Source: Bifidobacterium breve (GTDB lineage Bacteria; Actinomycetota; Actinomycetes; Nanopelagicales; Nanopelagicaceae). From it: a stretch of DNA of 54,531 bases. Of the stretch, positions 1-7,560 are shown piece after piece. The stretch spans positions 1 through 54,531 of the forward strand of contig CAMAPO010000008.1 of the NCBI GenBank assembly GCA_945860245.1, in the 5' to 3' direction. Numbering within the stretch: position 1 is the stretch's first letter; every line of letters starts with the position of its first letter. The notes beneath the pieces are model-generated. The model did not search any database. It was given only the letters and a program-made list of their open reading frames with translations, and was not told the origin of the DNA. Both the position numbers and the translations under genes were made by a program.

Positions 1-480
1 GCAGGTGCCATTGCACCTACTGCTTTGGAGTCAAAGCCCTGCATTGCAGTCGTTGGCATTGCTTTCATTTGATCTGCGCCCATACCTGCAAATGCAGTTG
101 GTGCCATTGCTTTCATTTGCTCTGCACCCATACCTGTAAATGCTGTAGGTGGTAGCTGGCTAACTTGCTCTGCGCCCATTCCGGCCATCGCTGTAGCTGG
201 CATTGCTTTCATTTGTTCTGCACCCATACCTGCAAATGCTGCAGGTGCCATTGCACCTACTGCTTTGGAGTCAAAGCCCTGCATTGCAGTCGTTGGCATT
301 GCTTTCATTTGATCTGCGCCCATACCTGCAAATGCAGTTGGTGCCATTGCTTTCATTTGATCTGCGCTCATACCTGCAAATGCTGTAGGTGGTAGCTGGC
401 TAAATTGCTGTGCGCCCATTCCGGCCATCGCAGTTGGTGCCATTGCTTTCATTTGCTCTGCACCCATACCTGCAAATGCT
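1..480 (-). repeat. 240-bp higher-order tandem repeat (five 48-bp units each)
   Basis: Bases 1-119 are identical to 241-359, and 120-240 match 360-480 with scattered differences. Each 240-bp block encodes five 16-residue units of the repeat protein. The near identity at DNA level points to a recent duplication or ongoing homogenisation. The array continues beyond the left edge. Confidence 0.9.
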
Positions 481-1124
481 GCAGGTGGCAAGGCCTGGAC
501 TTGCTGTGGATTAAAGGCTCCAACAGCATTTGGTGCCAGTTGTGCCATTTCCTCAGGTTTAAAAGCAGCCATTTGATTTGCCGTAAAATTAGAAACTTGA
601 TTTGGTTGATAAGTACCTGCTGAGCCAGAAGGCAGTGCACCAACACCACCGACAGGTGGTTTGTAATCACTGACACCACCGACAGGTGGTTTGTAATCAC
701 TAGGTGGTACTCCTATTCCGCCAGGTTTAGTTCCGCCAGGTTGTCCCTGTTGTGTTCCGCCCTGTTGTGTTCCGCCAGGTTGTCCCTGTTGAGTTCCGCC
801 AGGTTGTCCCTGTTGAGTTCCGCCAGGTTTAGTTCCGCCAGGTTGGCCCTGTTGTGTTCCGCCAGGTTGGCCCTGTTGTGTTCCGCCAGGTTGTCCCTGT
901 TGTGTTCCGCCAGGTTGGCCAGGTTGTCCCTGTTGTGTTCCAGTAGGTGGAGTTCCAGCAGGTGGAGTTCCAGTAGGTGGAGTTCCAGAAGGCTTCGGGA
1001 GATCGTGGGATGTGGCAAATGCCGGAGGCAATAAGTTCATAGTTGTCGTGCTGAAGACGATAATTAAGACTGTGCTGAATCGCCACCTTGTAGCGATGCC
1101 CACCTTGTTTATTAGATTGCCCAT
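1..1124 (-). CDS. Secreted Met/Ala-rich 16-residue repeat protein (C-terminus cut by window edge)
   Basis: An open frame runs from ATG at 1124 off the left edge, so only about 374 residues are visible and no stop is seen. The start has a GGAG ribosome site about 8 nt upstream. The N-terminus is a classic signal peptide: basic residues, a hydrophobic stretch FSTVLIIVFSTTTMNLLPP and an AFA cleavage site near residue 38. Next comes a Pro/Gly/Gln region built on PGGTQQGQ (24-bp DNA unit), then two copies of SDYKPPVGGV, then a long array of 16-residue units such as AFAGMGAEQMKAMAPT. The units group into an 80-residue higher-order repeat (240 bp at DNA level). I recognise no named family; the short units with regular Met, Phe and Leu positions suggest a solenoid or fibrous surface protein. 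It has no enzymatic motif. The other frames here only give runs of HNRDNLAE-like text and are artefacts of the repeat. Confidence 0.85.
   Translation of the reverse strand, partial: MGNLINKVGIATRWRFSTVLIIVFSTTTMNLLPPAFATSHDLPKPSGTPPTGTPPAGTPPTGTQQGQPGQPGGTQQGQPGGTQQGQPGGTQQGQPGGTKPGGTQQGQPGGTQQGQPGGTQQGGTQQGQPGGTKPGGIGVPPSDYKPPVGGVSDYKPPVGGVGALPSGSAGTYQPNQVSNFTANQMAAFKPEEMAQLAPNAVGAFNPQQVQALPPAAFAGMGAEQMKAMAPTAMAGMGAQQFSQLPPTAFAGMSADQMKAMAPTAFAGMGADQMKAMPTTAMQGFDSKAVGAMAPAAFAGMGAEQMKAMPATAMAGMGAEQVSQLPPTAFTGMGAEQMKAMAPTAFAGMGADQMKAMPTTAMQGFDSKAVGAMAP
643..701 (-). repeat. Two tandem copies of a 30-bp unit (SDYKPPVGGV)
   Basis: A 29-nt string at 643-671 recurs exactly at 673-701. It encodes SDYKPPVGGV twice and separates the Pro/Gly/Gln region from the Met-rich array of the left-edge protein. 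Confidence 0.85.
717..941 (-). repeat. 24-bp coding repeats (PGGTQQGQ)
   Basis: About eight full or partial copies of a 24-bp unit lie in tandem with occasional 15-bp and 9-bp variants (PGGTK, PGQ). All variants keep the reading frame of the minus-strand gene. There are no unique spacers, so this is a coding minisatellite and not a CRISPR array. Confidence 0.85.
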
Positions 1125-1157
1125 CACGGTTCTCCACAAAGTAACTTCTGCTCTAAA

Positions 1158-1180
1158 GCGGGGTGGAACCTCCACGCCGC
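1158..1180 (-). promoter_or_regulatory. Stem-loop in the 5' leader of the repeat-protein gene
   Basis: The 23 nt form two arms, GCGG and GTGGA, pairing with TCCAC and CCGC around one mismatch and a 3-nt loop. It sits about 35-57 nt upstream of the ATG at 1124 and has no T-run, so it is more likely a leader structure than a terminator. Function is unknown. Confidence 0.35.
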
Positions 1181-1308
1181 TCTTGTTATTAATAAAGTAT
1201 TGGTTAAAAGACTACTCTCATTTTTTCAAAAGTGAAGAAGGGTGAAGGATCAAAACTCACCTCCCGCAATCTCCACTTGGATGTTTTCGAAAGTCCCTTA
1301 ACTAGCGA

Positions 1309-1899
1309 TTAGTAATAATTGCTACGCCTAAACTTTGCCCAAGCTTTACACGGGCTGTCATAGCGCGCTTCGATGTAGCGAAGCCCCCAACGGATCTGAG
1401 TCACTGGATTTGTTCGCCAGTCTGATGAAATAACTTCCATCCGAATTGCAGGTAGGGCCTGTGGAATACCGTGGGCACCCGAACGCTTATTGTGCGCCCG
1501 GTAATTCCAGTGGCTCTCTCTTGTCCAAAGGCGATTAAGACAGGTGTACTGATCTGCGCCCCAGGCATATTCGCTAAGCATGATTGATTTGGCAACCATC
1601 TTGGCACCGACAATGGTGCGCGCCATTTCAACTTGCTGGCTAACAGCTGCAGCGAGCGCCATTTGAGATGCGAAGAGGTTGGCGCGCTTATCGAGCTGGG
1701 TGTAAAGGGGGGCGCCTTCAGAGAGATCTACTTCCGAATTTAGGGAAAGTGACATAGTCAGGTTGGCAGATGCGGGTAGCGAAATACTTGTGGTCATCGG
1801 GAATTCAAGGCCGTAGGCAGTTGGCTGAGCCGTCGAGATCAGGATTAGTGTGGCGACCAAGGTCCAAAGGGCGCGCGAGTTGAAACGGTGCTTGGACAT
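1309..1899 (-). CDS. Secreted lytic-transglycosylase-like protein (SLT / Rpf-like fold)
   Basis: This 196-residue protein has a signal peptide (residues 1-30, ending near AYG). The central part is probably helical. A C-terminal domain from about residue 120 reads CLNRLWTRESHWNYRAHN, then SGAHGIPQALPA, then WGLRYIEARYDSPCKAWAKF. The Glu in W-x-R-E-S-x-W is the expected catalytic residue of SLT-type muramidases and transglycosylases, and GIPQA plus W-G-L-x-Y-I are further family marks. It probably cleaves peptidoglycan glycan strands outside the membrane. The ATG has a very strong ribosome site (AAAGGAGGGCAGCG). The 263-nt leader before it holds palindromes listed separately. Actinobacterial hydrolases of this kind are often under riboswitch control, but I could not fit the ydaO consensus here. 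Confidence 0.8.
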   Translation of the reverse strand: MSKHRFNSRALWTLVATLILISTAQPTAYGLEFPMTTSISLPASANLTMSLSLNSEVDLSEGAPLYTQLDKRANLFASQMALAAAVSQQVEMARTIVGAKMVAKSIMLSEYAWGADQYTCLNRLWTRESHWNYRAHNKRSGAHGIPQALPAIRMEVISSDWRTNPVTQIRWGLRYIEARYDSPCKAWAKFRRSNYY

Positions 1900-1947
1900 C
1901 GCTGCCCTCCTTTCTTAACTTCTCGGCCTTGCTAAGTCGTGGGCCAT

Positions 1948-1973
1948 CGACCTAAAAATAGGTTGGCGACCTA
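1948..1973 (-). promoter_or_regulatory. Overlapping hairpin elements with a TAGGTCG direct repeat
   Basis: On the minus strand TAGGTCG occurs twice, with ACCTA between the copies. ACCTA can therefore pair with either TAGGT copy (loops CGCCA or TTTT), giving two mutually exclusive small hairpins 50-75 nt upstream of the transglycosylase start. This arrangement is suggestive of a leader switch or a repeated operator. There is no further support. Confidence 0.3.
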
Positions 1974-2056
1974 CGGGGAATGAGTTAAGGGTGGCAACCG
2001 GAGTGAGTTGTCGCAAACTAAATGGTGCGTGTGGCGGATATTCTCAGGAAAGTCGC

Positions 2057-2072
2057 TACCTGTGGACAGGTA
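2057..2072. promoter_or_regulatory. 16-bp palindrome TACCTGTGGACAGGTA (candidate operator)
   Basis: Seven-base arms TACCTGT and ACAGGTA flank a GG centre. It lies in the gap between phoH and the transglycosylase gene, about 160 nt upstream of the latter's start. It does not match the actinobacterial LexA box. The binding protein is unknown. Confidence 0.35.
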
Positions 2073-2162
2073 AAAGTCCTGCTCAGTTAGGGCAAAGTCC
2101 CAAATGTCCTAATTGCGACTGTGAGATATAAAAAGTGCTGTACTTGGGCAGTTCAACGGCAG

Positions 2163-3491
2163 CTAAGCGACCGGCCCTTCGAGCATCTCGGTTACCAAGG
2201 CGGCGATCGGTGAGCGCTCGCTTCGGGTCAAGGTCACATGGGCGAAGAGCGGGTGGCCTTTGAGCGTTTCCACTACCGCGACCACGCCATCATGGCGACC
2301 GACCCGCAAGTTATCGCGTTGGGCGACATCGTGGGTCAAGACAACTCGCGATCCTTGGCCAATTCTTGAAAGTACGGTGAGCAGAACTCCACGTTCTAGC
2401 GATTGGGCCTCATCCACGATTACAAAAGAGTCATGAAGTGAGCGACCACGAATATGGGTTAGCGGCAGAACTTCAATTAACCCACGCGCCATAATCTCTT
2501 CGACAACTGCCTGGGAAACGAGTGCTCCCAAGGTGTCAAAGACGGCCTGTGCCCAAGGCGACATTTTTTCGCCTTCGCTGCCGGGAAGGTAGCCCAGCTC
2601 TTGGCCGCCAACTGGATATAACGGGCGGAAGATTAGAACTTTCTTATGGAGGCGTTTTTCCATAACCGCTTCCAGGCCTGCGCAAAGAGCGAGCGCGGAT
2701 TTTCCAGTACCGGCACGACCGCCGAGGGAGATGATTCCGATCTCTGGATCTAATAAAAGGTCTAAGGCAATTCGCTGTTCTGCAGAACGGCCATGTAAAC
2801 CAAAGGCGCTGCGATCGCCGCGGACTAATTGCAACTGCTTATCTGCCGTGACGCGAGCGAGTGCACTTCCTTTTTCAGAGTGCAGAACTATTCCGGTGTG
2901 AACTGGCAATTGATGGGCGGCTTCATGGTCTGCGCGATCTGATGAATAAAGTTCGTCGATAATATTGTGACCGACGCTTATCTCTTCGATGCCGGTCCAT
3001 CCACTATTGGAAACTAGTTCGGCTAAATATTCCTGTGCCTCAACGCCAACTGAAGATGCTTTAACGCGCAGCGGCAAATCTTTCGTGACCAATACAACGT
3101 CCTTGCCATCTGACATTAAATTCTTAGCAATCGCGAGGATGCGCGAATCATTTGTACCATCGCGTAAAAATCCGTGGGGCAAGGTGCTTAAATCTGTGTG
3201 GTTTAACTCAACAGAGAGAGTGCCACCCTCTGGGGTAATCGTTAGCGGCTTATCAAGTCGACCGTGTGTAACGCGCAGATCATCTAGCGATCGCAGCGCA
3301 GCACGGGCAAAGTAGCCAAGTTCTGGGTGATCGCGCTTTGTCTCTAACTCGCCAATAACTGCGATCGGGATAATTACTTCATGCTCTTCGAATTTCGTGA
3401 GCGCGTTCGGGTCTGCCAGTAAAACGCTGGTATCTAAAACATAGGTCTTCTTTACAGCTTTTTTCTTGTTATTAGATACTGGAGTAGCCAA
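2163..3491 (-). CDS. PhoH-family ATPase with N-terminal PIN domain
   Basis: The 442-residue protein begins with a PIN-type nuclease domain ([14 protein letters not shown] at about residues 18-31, with conserved Asp). A PhoH ATPase domain follows, with Walker A GRAGTGKS near residue 260 and Walker [14 protein letters not shown] near 360, plus [11 protein letters not shown]. This is the PhoH2 (YlaK) architecture, for which an RNA helicase plus RNase activity has been shown in mycobacterial relatives. The predicted start is TTG at 3491; no in-frame ATG lies nearby. The gene is a single unit, not paired with an obvious antitoxin. It probably acts in the cytoplasm on RNA. Confidence 0.9.
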   Translation of the reverse strand: MATPVSNNKKKAVKKTYVLDTSVLLADPNALTKFEEHEVIIPIAVIGELETKRDHPELGYFARAALRSLDDLRVTHGRLDKPLTITPEGGTLSVELNHTDLSTLPHGFLRDGTNDSRILAIAKNLMSDGKDVVLVTKDLPLRVKASSVGVEAQEYLAELVSNSGWTGIEEISVGHNIIDELYSSDRADHEAAHQLPVHTGIVLHSEKGSALARVTADKQLQLVRGDRSAFGLHGRSAEQRIALDLLLDPEIGIISLGGRAGTGKSALALCAGLEAVMEKRLHKKVLIFRPLYPVGGQELGYLPGSEGEKMSPWAQAVFDTLGALVSQAVVEEIMARGLIEVLPLTHIRGRSLHDSFVIVDEAQSLERGVLLTVLSRIGQGSRVVLTHDVAQRDNLRVGRHDGVVAVVETLKGHPLFAHVTLTRSERSPIAALVTEMLEGPVA

Positions 3492-3691
3492 TGGCCAGCT
3501 CTCGCATTCTCTTTAGTTTTATCCGGCGGGAGTTGCTTCTGACTAGAAAAAGATAGAACTTCAGCGCCCGCTTTTAAGCGCGACACGCCACAGCAATTTA
3601 TTAACGATTGATTAAGACTATGCGCCAAGTCGACGTTGGCGATGTGAATATGCGCGACCCATAATAGGGATAGAGCGCAGATTTAATTGCG

Positions 3692-3991
3692 TTACGAATA
3701 GGTCTTAACAATTTTGCGTTCTGCAATAAATGAAGCAACTGGCAGGGTTCCAGCGAGCGCTAACCAGATAACGCGCCGTAGCTCCCAGCGCGCCTTTACT
3801 GAAAATTGCAGGGCAGCTAAAAGATAAACCGCATAGACCCAGCCATGGACAAAGGGAATCCATTCAACTTTGGCTTTCCAATCTTCATTATTAAATAGGT
3901 AAGCCACTGGCAGATCAACAAACCATAAAAGCAATGACATTACTCCGGCGGTTAACGCCATTATTCGAAATCTCTTTACCGCACCTGTCAT
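3692..3991 (-). CDS. DUF3817 small integral membrane protein
   Basis: This 99-residue protein has three hydrophobic segments (about residues 9-30, 44-64 and 72-90) and the pattern VEWIPFVHGWVYAVYLLAA typical of DUF3817. Its ATG overlaps the stop of the SURF1 gene by 4 nt (ATGA), so the two are almost certainly co-transcribed. The function of the family is unknown. The link to SURF1 hints at a role near the respiratory chain, but that is inference from context only. Confidence 0.85.
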   Translation of the reverse strand: MTGAVKRFRIMALTAGVMSLLLWFVDLPVAYLFNNEDWKAKVEWIPFVHGWVYAVYLLAALQFSVKARWELRRVIWLALAGTLPVASFIAERKIVKTYS

Positions 3992-4704
3992 GAGGCAATA
4001 CTACGGCGATAGAAGGGAAGGTAAAGAACTATCGCTGCCATCAGCCACCAGATGGCGACGTAGGAGATGTGTTGCCAGTAATACCCGGCTATCCGCGAAA
4101 CTGGAATTGGAGGAACAACTCTTTCTCGAACCAATTCTTCAGCGCGCGTGCTCTCTGATTTAGCGGCGATAAATCCGTCATATAACTGCAGATCAACCAA
4201 TCCAACAATAACGCTGCTATCTAGCCGCGAGATAACCCCCGGCGCATTATCTGCGCGATCATCATTTTGATGTGGCTGCAGAGTTCCGACCAGTGAGATC
4301 TTGGTAGACATGGCAACTTCAGGGTTTACCAATCGATCTGCCCAAAGCCCACGCGCAACTAAAATCCCGGAAGGCGGAGTTGCGCCATCAACCTGCAAGA
4401 GAGCAACTTCCCAATCACTGACAACGCCATCTCTATCTCTCTGCAGCGGTGCTTTGAAGTTTGCTACATAAAACCCTTCAACTGAAACCTGTTTATTCAC
4501 ATTCCGCGAATCAAGCGGCAGGGTCGATGTAGCCAACTCTTTTAAGGAGTAAATCTTGGGATCTATAACCTTGGCAGCGGCATTATTTTCTTTGACCAGC
4601 GCAGCGCGGTCTAGCTGCCAGTTTCCGAGACCCACTAAAACCAAAATAACAGCAAGGATGAGAAGTCCTTGGAGAAACTTTTTAATTATCGCTCTGATTT
4701 TCAT
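3988..4704 (-). CDS. SURF1 family protein (cytochrome c oxidase assembly)
   Basis: The 238 residues have the SURF1 layout: one N-terminal membrane helix (about 10-27), the motif GNWQLDRAALVKENN right after it, a periplasmic-side domain with VSVEGFY and ILVARGLW, and a C-terminal helix (about 212-232). SURF1 proteins assist heme insertion into subunit I of heme-copper oxidases. The gene overlaps DUF3817 downstream (ATGA) and a 47-residue membrane-protein gene upstream by 23 nt. It therefore sits in a three-gene unit divergent from DUF4307 and greA. Confidence 0.88.
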   Translation of the reverse strand: MKIRAIIKKFLQGLLILAVILVLVGLGNWQLDRAALVKENNAAAKVIDPKIYSLKELATSTLPLDSRNVNKQVSVEGFYVANFKAPLQRDRDGVVSDWEVALLQVDGATPPSGILVARGLWADRLVNPEVAMSTKISLVGTLQPHQNDDRADNAPGVISRLDSSVIVGLVDLQLYDGFIAAKSESTRAEELVRERVVPPIPVSRIAGYYWQHISYVAIWWLMAAIVLYLPFYRRSIAS

Positions 4705-4825
4705 TATTGCGAGCGTTCATTCGCATGTAGCGCTTGTAGAAACTGCGTAATAAGAGAGCAACAGTTATACAGAGAATCAGAACTGTAAGTGAACCAGCCC
4801 AACCCATCTCAACATCTTCTTGCAT
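4682..4825 (-). CDS. 47-residue single-span membrane protein
   Basis: ATG at 4825 opens a frame of 47 codons ending TAA at 4682. The protein starts MQEDVEMGWAGS, has one hydrophobic helix LTVLILCITVALLL (about residues 13-26), then a basic stretch RSFYKRYMRMNARNN. It overlaps the start of the SURF1 gene by 23 nt in another frame, as expected for translational coupling. Small proteins of this form occur near greA and DUF4307 in other actinobacteria. No function is known. It is too short for most gene finders but the composition and position support it. Confidence 0.7.
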   Translation of the reverse strand: MQEDVEMGWAGSLTVLILCITVALLLRSFYKRYMRMNARNNENQSDN

Positions 4826-4827
4826 GC

Positions 4828-4833
4828 CATAAT
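4828..4833 (+). promoter_or_regulatory. -10 box CATAAT for a leaderless DUF4307 transcript
   Basis: CATAAT is followed by exactly 6 nt and then the ATG at 4840, which places the transcription start at or beside the A of ATG. No ribosome site is present. The same geometry recurs at seven other genes in the window. Confidence 0.55.
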
Positions 4834-4839
4834 CTTGCC

Positions 4840-5217
4840 ATGGATTTGGATTTCAACGACCGCTATGGTGTTCGCTCCAGCAAGAGTTGGATCACACCTG
4901 CCATCATCTTCGCCCTAATTGGTGGCGCTTGGCTGATCTGGTCAGGTCTACATCACGCCAATCCTGCAATTCGTAGCGAGTTAATATCTTTCAACGTCAC
5001 CGCAGAACGAGAAATATCTATCCGTTACCGAATAGATCGCGCCGATTCAAACCAAGTTGTAATTTGTACTTTAACAGCGCGCGATGTAGATAAAAATGTG
5101 ATTGGGCAGATTGATGAAACCATCGCTGCTGGCAGTTCTTATAGCGAACAGATCACTGCAATCCCCGCACGATCTACCCCTTTTTCTGCGGCAATCGTAC
5201 GTTGTCGCGCCAAATAA
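4840..5217 (+). CDS. DUF4307 membrane-anchored protein
   Basis: The chosen start is ATG at 4840 (MDLDFNDRYGVRSS), not an earlier in-frame ATG at 4789. The family begins around the DRYG motif, and a -10 box lies 6 nt upstream. The 125 residues have one helix (ITPAIIFALIGGAWLIWSG) followed by an extracytoplasmic beta-type domain with two cysteines (VICTLTA and IVRCRAK). In mycobacteria the homologue sits between greA and mca. Here greA follows directly, but no mca is seen. Function is unknown. Confidence 0.8.
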   Translation: MDLDFNDRYGVRSSKSWITPAIIFALIGGAWLIWSGLHHANPAIRSELISFNVTAEREISIRYRIDRADSNQVVICTLTARDVDKNVIGQIDETIAAGSSYSEQITAIPARSTPFSAAIVRCRAK

Positions 5218-5241
5218 TTACTTCGTATACCGTTGCCCCTT

Positions 5242-5718
5242 ATGAGTACCCCACAAACTTGGCTAACCCAAGAAGCCGCTGATCGTTTGCGCGATGAACT
5301 CGCACACCTTGAATCAGGTGGCCGTAAAGAAATCACCGCAAAGATTGAAGCAGCTCGCGCTGAAGGTGATTTAAAAGAGAACGGTGGCTACCACGCAGCG
5401 CGCGATGAACAAGGAAAGATGGAGGCGCGCATCCGCCAGTTAAAGCAGATGCTTGAGAATGCACATATCGGAACTCCCCCAGCATCTGCCGATGGAGTCG
5501 TCGGACCCGGAATGGTGATCACTGCGATTATTGCTGGCGATGAAGAAAAATTCTTACTCGGTTCTCGCGAGATTGCTTCAGGTGATTTAAGTGTTTACAG
5601 CGAAAAATCTCCACTTGGTGCTGCCGTAATGGGCGCAAAGATCGGTGAGACAGTTTCTTACACCGCACCAAACGGTAAAGAGATTAAAGTAGAGATTAAA
5701 GCAGCAACTAATTATTAA
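5242..5718 (+). CDS. greA: Transcription elongation factor GreA
   Basis: The 158-residue protein has the GreA coiled-coil hairpin with acidic tip (RAEGDLKENGGYHAARDEQG, about residues 40-60) that enters the RNA polymerase secondary channel and stimulates transcript cleavage. The FKBP-like C-terminal domain ends in SYTAPNGKEIKVEI. I take ATG at 5242 (MSTPQTWL) over the in-frame TTG three codons earlier. The gene follows DUF4307 by 24 nt. Its TAA overlaps the stop of the convergent ABC permease gene at 5715-5718. Confidence 0.93.
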   Translation: MSTPQTWLTQEAADRLRDELAHLESGGRKEITAKIEAARAEGDLKENGGYHAARDEQGKMEARIRQLKQMLENAHIGTPPASADGVVGPGMVITAIIAGDEEKFLLGSREIASGDLSVYSEKSPLGAAVMGAKIGETVSYTAPNGKEIKVEIKAATNY

Positions 5719-6506
5719 TCAGAAGATCGCTTATATTTTCTAACGCTAATCGGAATAAAGATCACCATAATCAGGATCATATATAAGAACGATGTCAGCA
5801 GCGGATTTTCACTTGGGAAAGAGCCAGCCGTCGCACCGAATTGATTTTCTAAGCCAAATAATTCACGGCAGCCAGCAACCATTGTTGATACTGGGTTCCA
5901 CTCAGCAAAGTACTGCAAGGCCCTTGGCATCCCAGTAGTTGGGGCAAAGGCGTTTGATAAGAAGGTAAGTGGGAATGTGATTATGAAGCTGACGTTTTGA
6001 ACCACGCGCGCATCTGAAGCGGATAATCCAACAAAAATTCCGATCCAAGAAAGTGCATAGCCAAAGAGCAAGAGGAAGATAAATCCAACTGCAACGCTCA
6101 GGGCGCCAGATGTTGGACGCCAACCAACCACGTAGCCTGCGATACCCATCACCGCAAGAACCACAATATTAAGTAATGAATCCCCTAGTGTGCGCCCCAA
6201 AACAAGCGCTGATTGTGAAATTGGCAGCGATCTAAAGCGATCGATCAAACCTTTCTTCATATCCTCAGCTAGCCCTGATGCAGTTCCAGCCATTGTAAAG
6301 GCAACGGTCTGCACAAATATTCCAGGCATCAGAAGTTGCACATATCCACCTGGCTGATCGGTGGATATTGATCCACCAAATACATAGCGAAATAGGAGAA
6401 CAAATATAACGGGCTGAATCGTTGAAAAAATTAAAACTTCTGGTACGCGAGTTAATAAACGCAACTGGCGTTGGGTAATAATCATTGTGTCTTTAAAGGC
6501 GCTCAC
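5715..6506 (-). CDS. ABC-2 type transporter permease (DrrB-like)
   Basis: The 263 residues have about six hydrophobic segments, an N-terminal QRQLRLLTRVPEVLIFSTIQPVIFVLLF start and the mid-protein pattern FADDMKKGLIDRFRSLPIS-like (here LAEDMKKGLIDRFRSLPIS) typical of the DrrB/ABC-2 permease family. It is the membrane half of an exporter whose ATPase is encoded just upstream with a 4-nt overlap. The substrate cannot be read from sequence; relatives export antibiotics or lipids. The stop codon is shared with convergent greA. Confidence 0.9.
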   Translation of the reverse strand: MSAFKDTMIITQRQLRLLTRVPEVLIFSTIQPVIFVLLFRYVFGGSISTDQPGGYVQLLMPGIFVQTVAFTMAGTASGLAEDMKKGLIDRFRSLPISQSALVLGRTLGDSLLNIVVLAVMGIAGYVVGWRPTSGALSVAVGFIFLLLFGYALSWIGIFVGLSASDARVVQNVSFIITFPLTFLSNAFAPTTGMPRALQYFAEWNPVSTMVAGCRELFGLENQFGATAGSFPSENPLLTSFLYMILIMVIFIPISVRKYKRSSD

Positions 6507-7495
6507 TTTTTTGCCCTCTTTCTACGTTCGGTTGTTGCTACTTCTTCAATTTTCTCCTCAGCGGCATGGCCGGTGAGCGAAAGGAAAACATCATCAAGTG
6601 ATGGGCGTTTTAAGCCAATATCAAGTGGATGGATACCAGCACCATCTAACGATCTAAGAGTTTCGATTAACGCAGTTGCGCCAGTTGATACCGGCGCTGA
6701 AATCATGCGCAAGCCTTCATCTAAAGTTGCTTTATTGCCACTGACGGCGGCAACGATTTCCATTGTCTTTGCGATGTTCTGACTCTCAACCACGATCTCT
6801 AATCGCTCACCACCTACTTCTTTTTTCAGGGCATCGGAAGTACCACGTGCAATTACTTTTCCGTGATCAATAACCGCTATCTCATCAGCCAATTGATCGG
6901 CTTCTTCCAGATATTGGGTAGTTAAAAGCAAGGTAACCCCGCCCTTTACCAATTCTTCGATCACGCGCCACATTTCTTGGCGGCCACGTGGATCAAGGCC
7001 AGTGGTTGGTTCATCTAAGAAAAGTACCTTTGGCTTAACAATGAGTGATGCCGCTAAATCAAGGCGGCGGCGCATTCCACCCGAATAAGTCTTTATAGGT
7101 CGCTTTGCGCTATCTGTTAGTGAAAATCGTTCTAGCAGCTCTTCGGCGCGAGCGATCGATGCCTTCTTACCTAAGTGATAGAGCTGACCAAACATAACTA
7201 AGTTATCCCAGCCAGTTAAGATCTCATCAACTGCTGCATATTGGCCAGAAAGTCCAATTACCTCACGAACTTTTTCAGGATGCTTAATTACATCGATTCC
7301 ACCAACTATGGCGTGACCAGAATCAGGTTTTAAAAGTGTTGCGAGAATACGCACACATGTTGTCTTTCCTGCTCCATTTGGACCAAGCACGCTTAAAACA
7401 GTGCCTTCTTCGACATCAAGTGAAAGGTGATCTAGGGCACGAACAGCGCCATTGCGATAAGTCTTTACTAAGTCTTCGGCTATAACTGATTTCAC
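6503..7495 (-). CDS. ABC transporter ATP-binding protein (DrrA-like)
   Basis: The 330-residue protein has Walker A GPNGAGKTT (about 39-47), signature YSGGMRRRLDLAASL (about 138-152), Walker B VLFLDEPTTGLDP and a C-terminal extension with the DrrA-type LDIGLKRPSLDDVFLSLTG. It energises the permease encoded immediately downstream (ATGA overlap). The start codon is GTG at 7495, preceded 6 nt upstream by a TAAGTT -10 box and with no ribosome site. The extra C-terminal tail ends in a basic cluster RRKRAKK. Confidence 0.92.
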   Translation of the reverse strand: MKSVIAEDLVKTYRNGAVRALDHLSLDVEEGTVLSVLGPNGAGKTTCVRILATLLKPDSGHAIVGGIDVIKHPEKVREVIGLSGQYAAVDEILTGWDNLVMFGQLYHLGKKASIARAEELLERFSLTDSAKRPIKTYSGGMRRRLDLAASLIVKPKVLFLDEPTTGLDPRGRQEMWRVIEELVKGGVTLLLTTQYLEEADQLADEIAVIDHGKVIARGTSDALKKEVGGERLEIVVESQNIAKTMEIVAAVSGNKATLDEGLRMISAPVSTGATALIETLRSLDGAGIHPLDIGLKRPSLDDVFLSLTGHAAEEKIEEVATTERRKRAKK

Positions 7496-7501
7496 AGAGT
7501 A

Positions 7502-7507
7502 AACTTA
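7502..7507 (-). promoter_or_regulatory. -10 box TAAGTT for the ABC exporter operon
   Basis: TAAGTT on the minus strand is followed by 6 nt and the GTG start at 7495, consistent with a leaderless mRNA. Confidence 0.5.
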
Positions 7508-7514
7508 CCGCTAT

Positions 7515-7530
7515 TGCATTACTTATTGCA
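7515..7530. promoter_or_regulatory. Imperfect palindrome between divergent exporters
   Basis: TGCATTACTTATTGCA has TGCA ends in inverted orientation and partly matching inner arms. It lies in the 65-nt divergent gap between the ABC exporter operon and the MFS gene and could be a shared operator. The evidence is weak. Confidence 0.2.
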
Positions 7531-7560
7531 CCCAAAATTTACGTTTCTTGAGAGGCACCA

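Noticed and set aside
717-941. CRISPR-like short repeats
   Set aside because: The 24-bp units abut without unique spacers and keep a coding frame (PGGTQQGQ) inside a signal-peptide protein.
713-1018. Open frames rich in HNRDNLAE or SSARLSLL over the same repeats
   Set aside because: They are alternative readings of the same tandem repeat; only the frame starting at 1124 has a signal peptide, a ribosome site and continuity to the window edge.
1900-2162. c-di-AMP (ydaO) riboswitch before the transglycosylase gene
   Set aside because: Expected from family habit, and a few bases (GGTTGCC, CCGTAGG) are reminiscent, but the other conserved blocks are absent.
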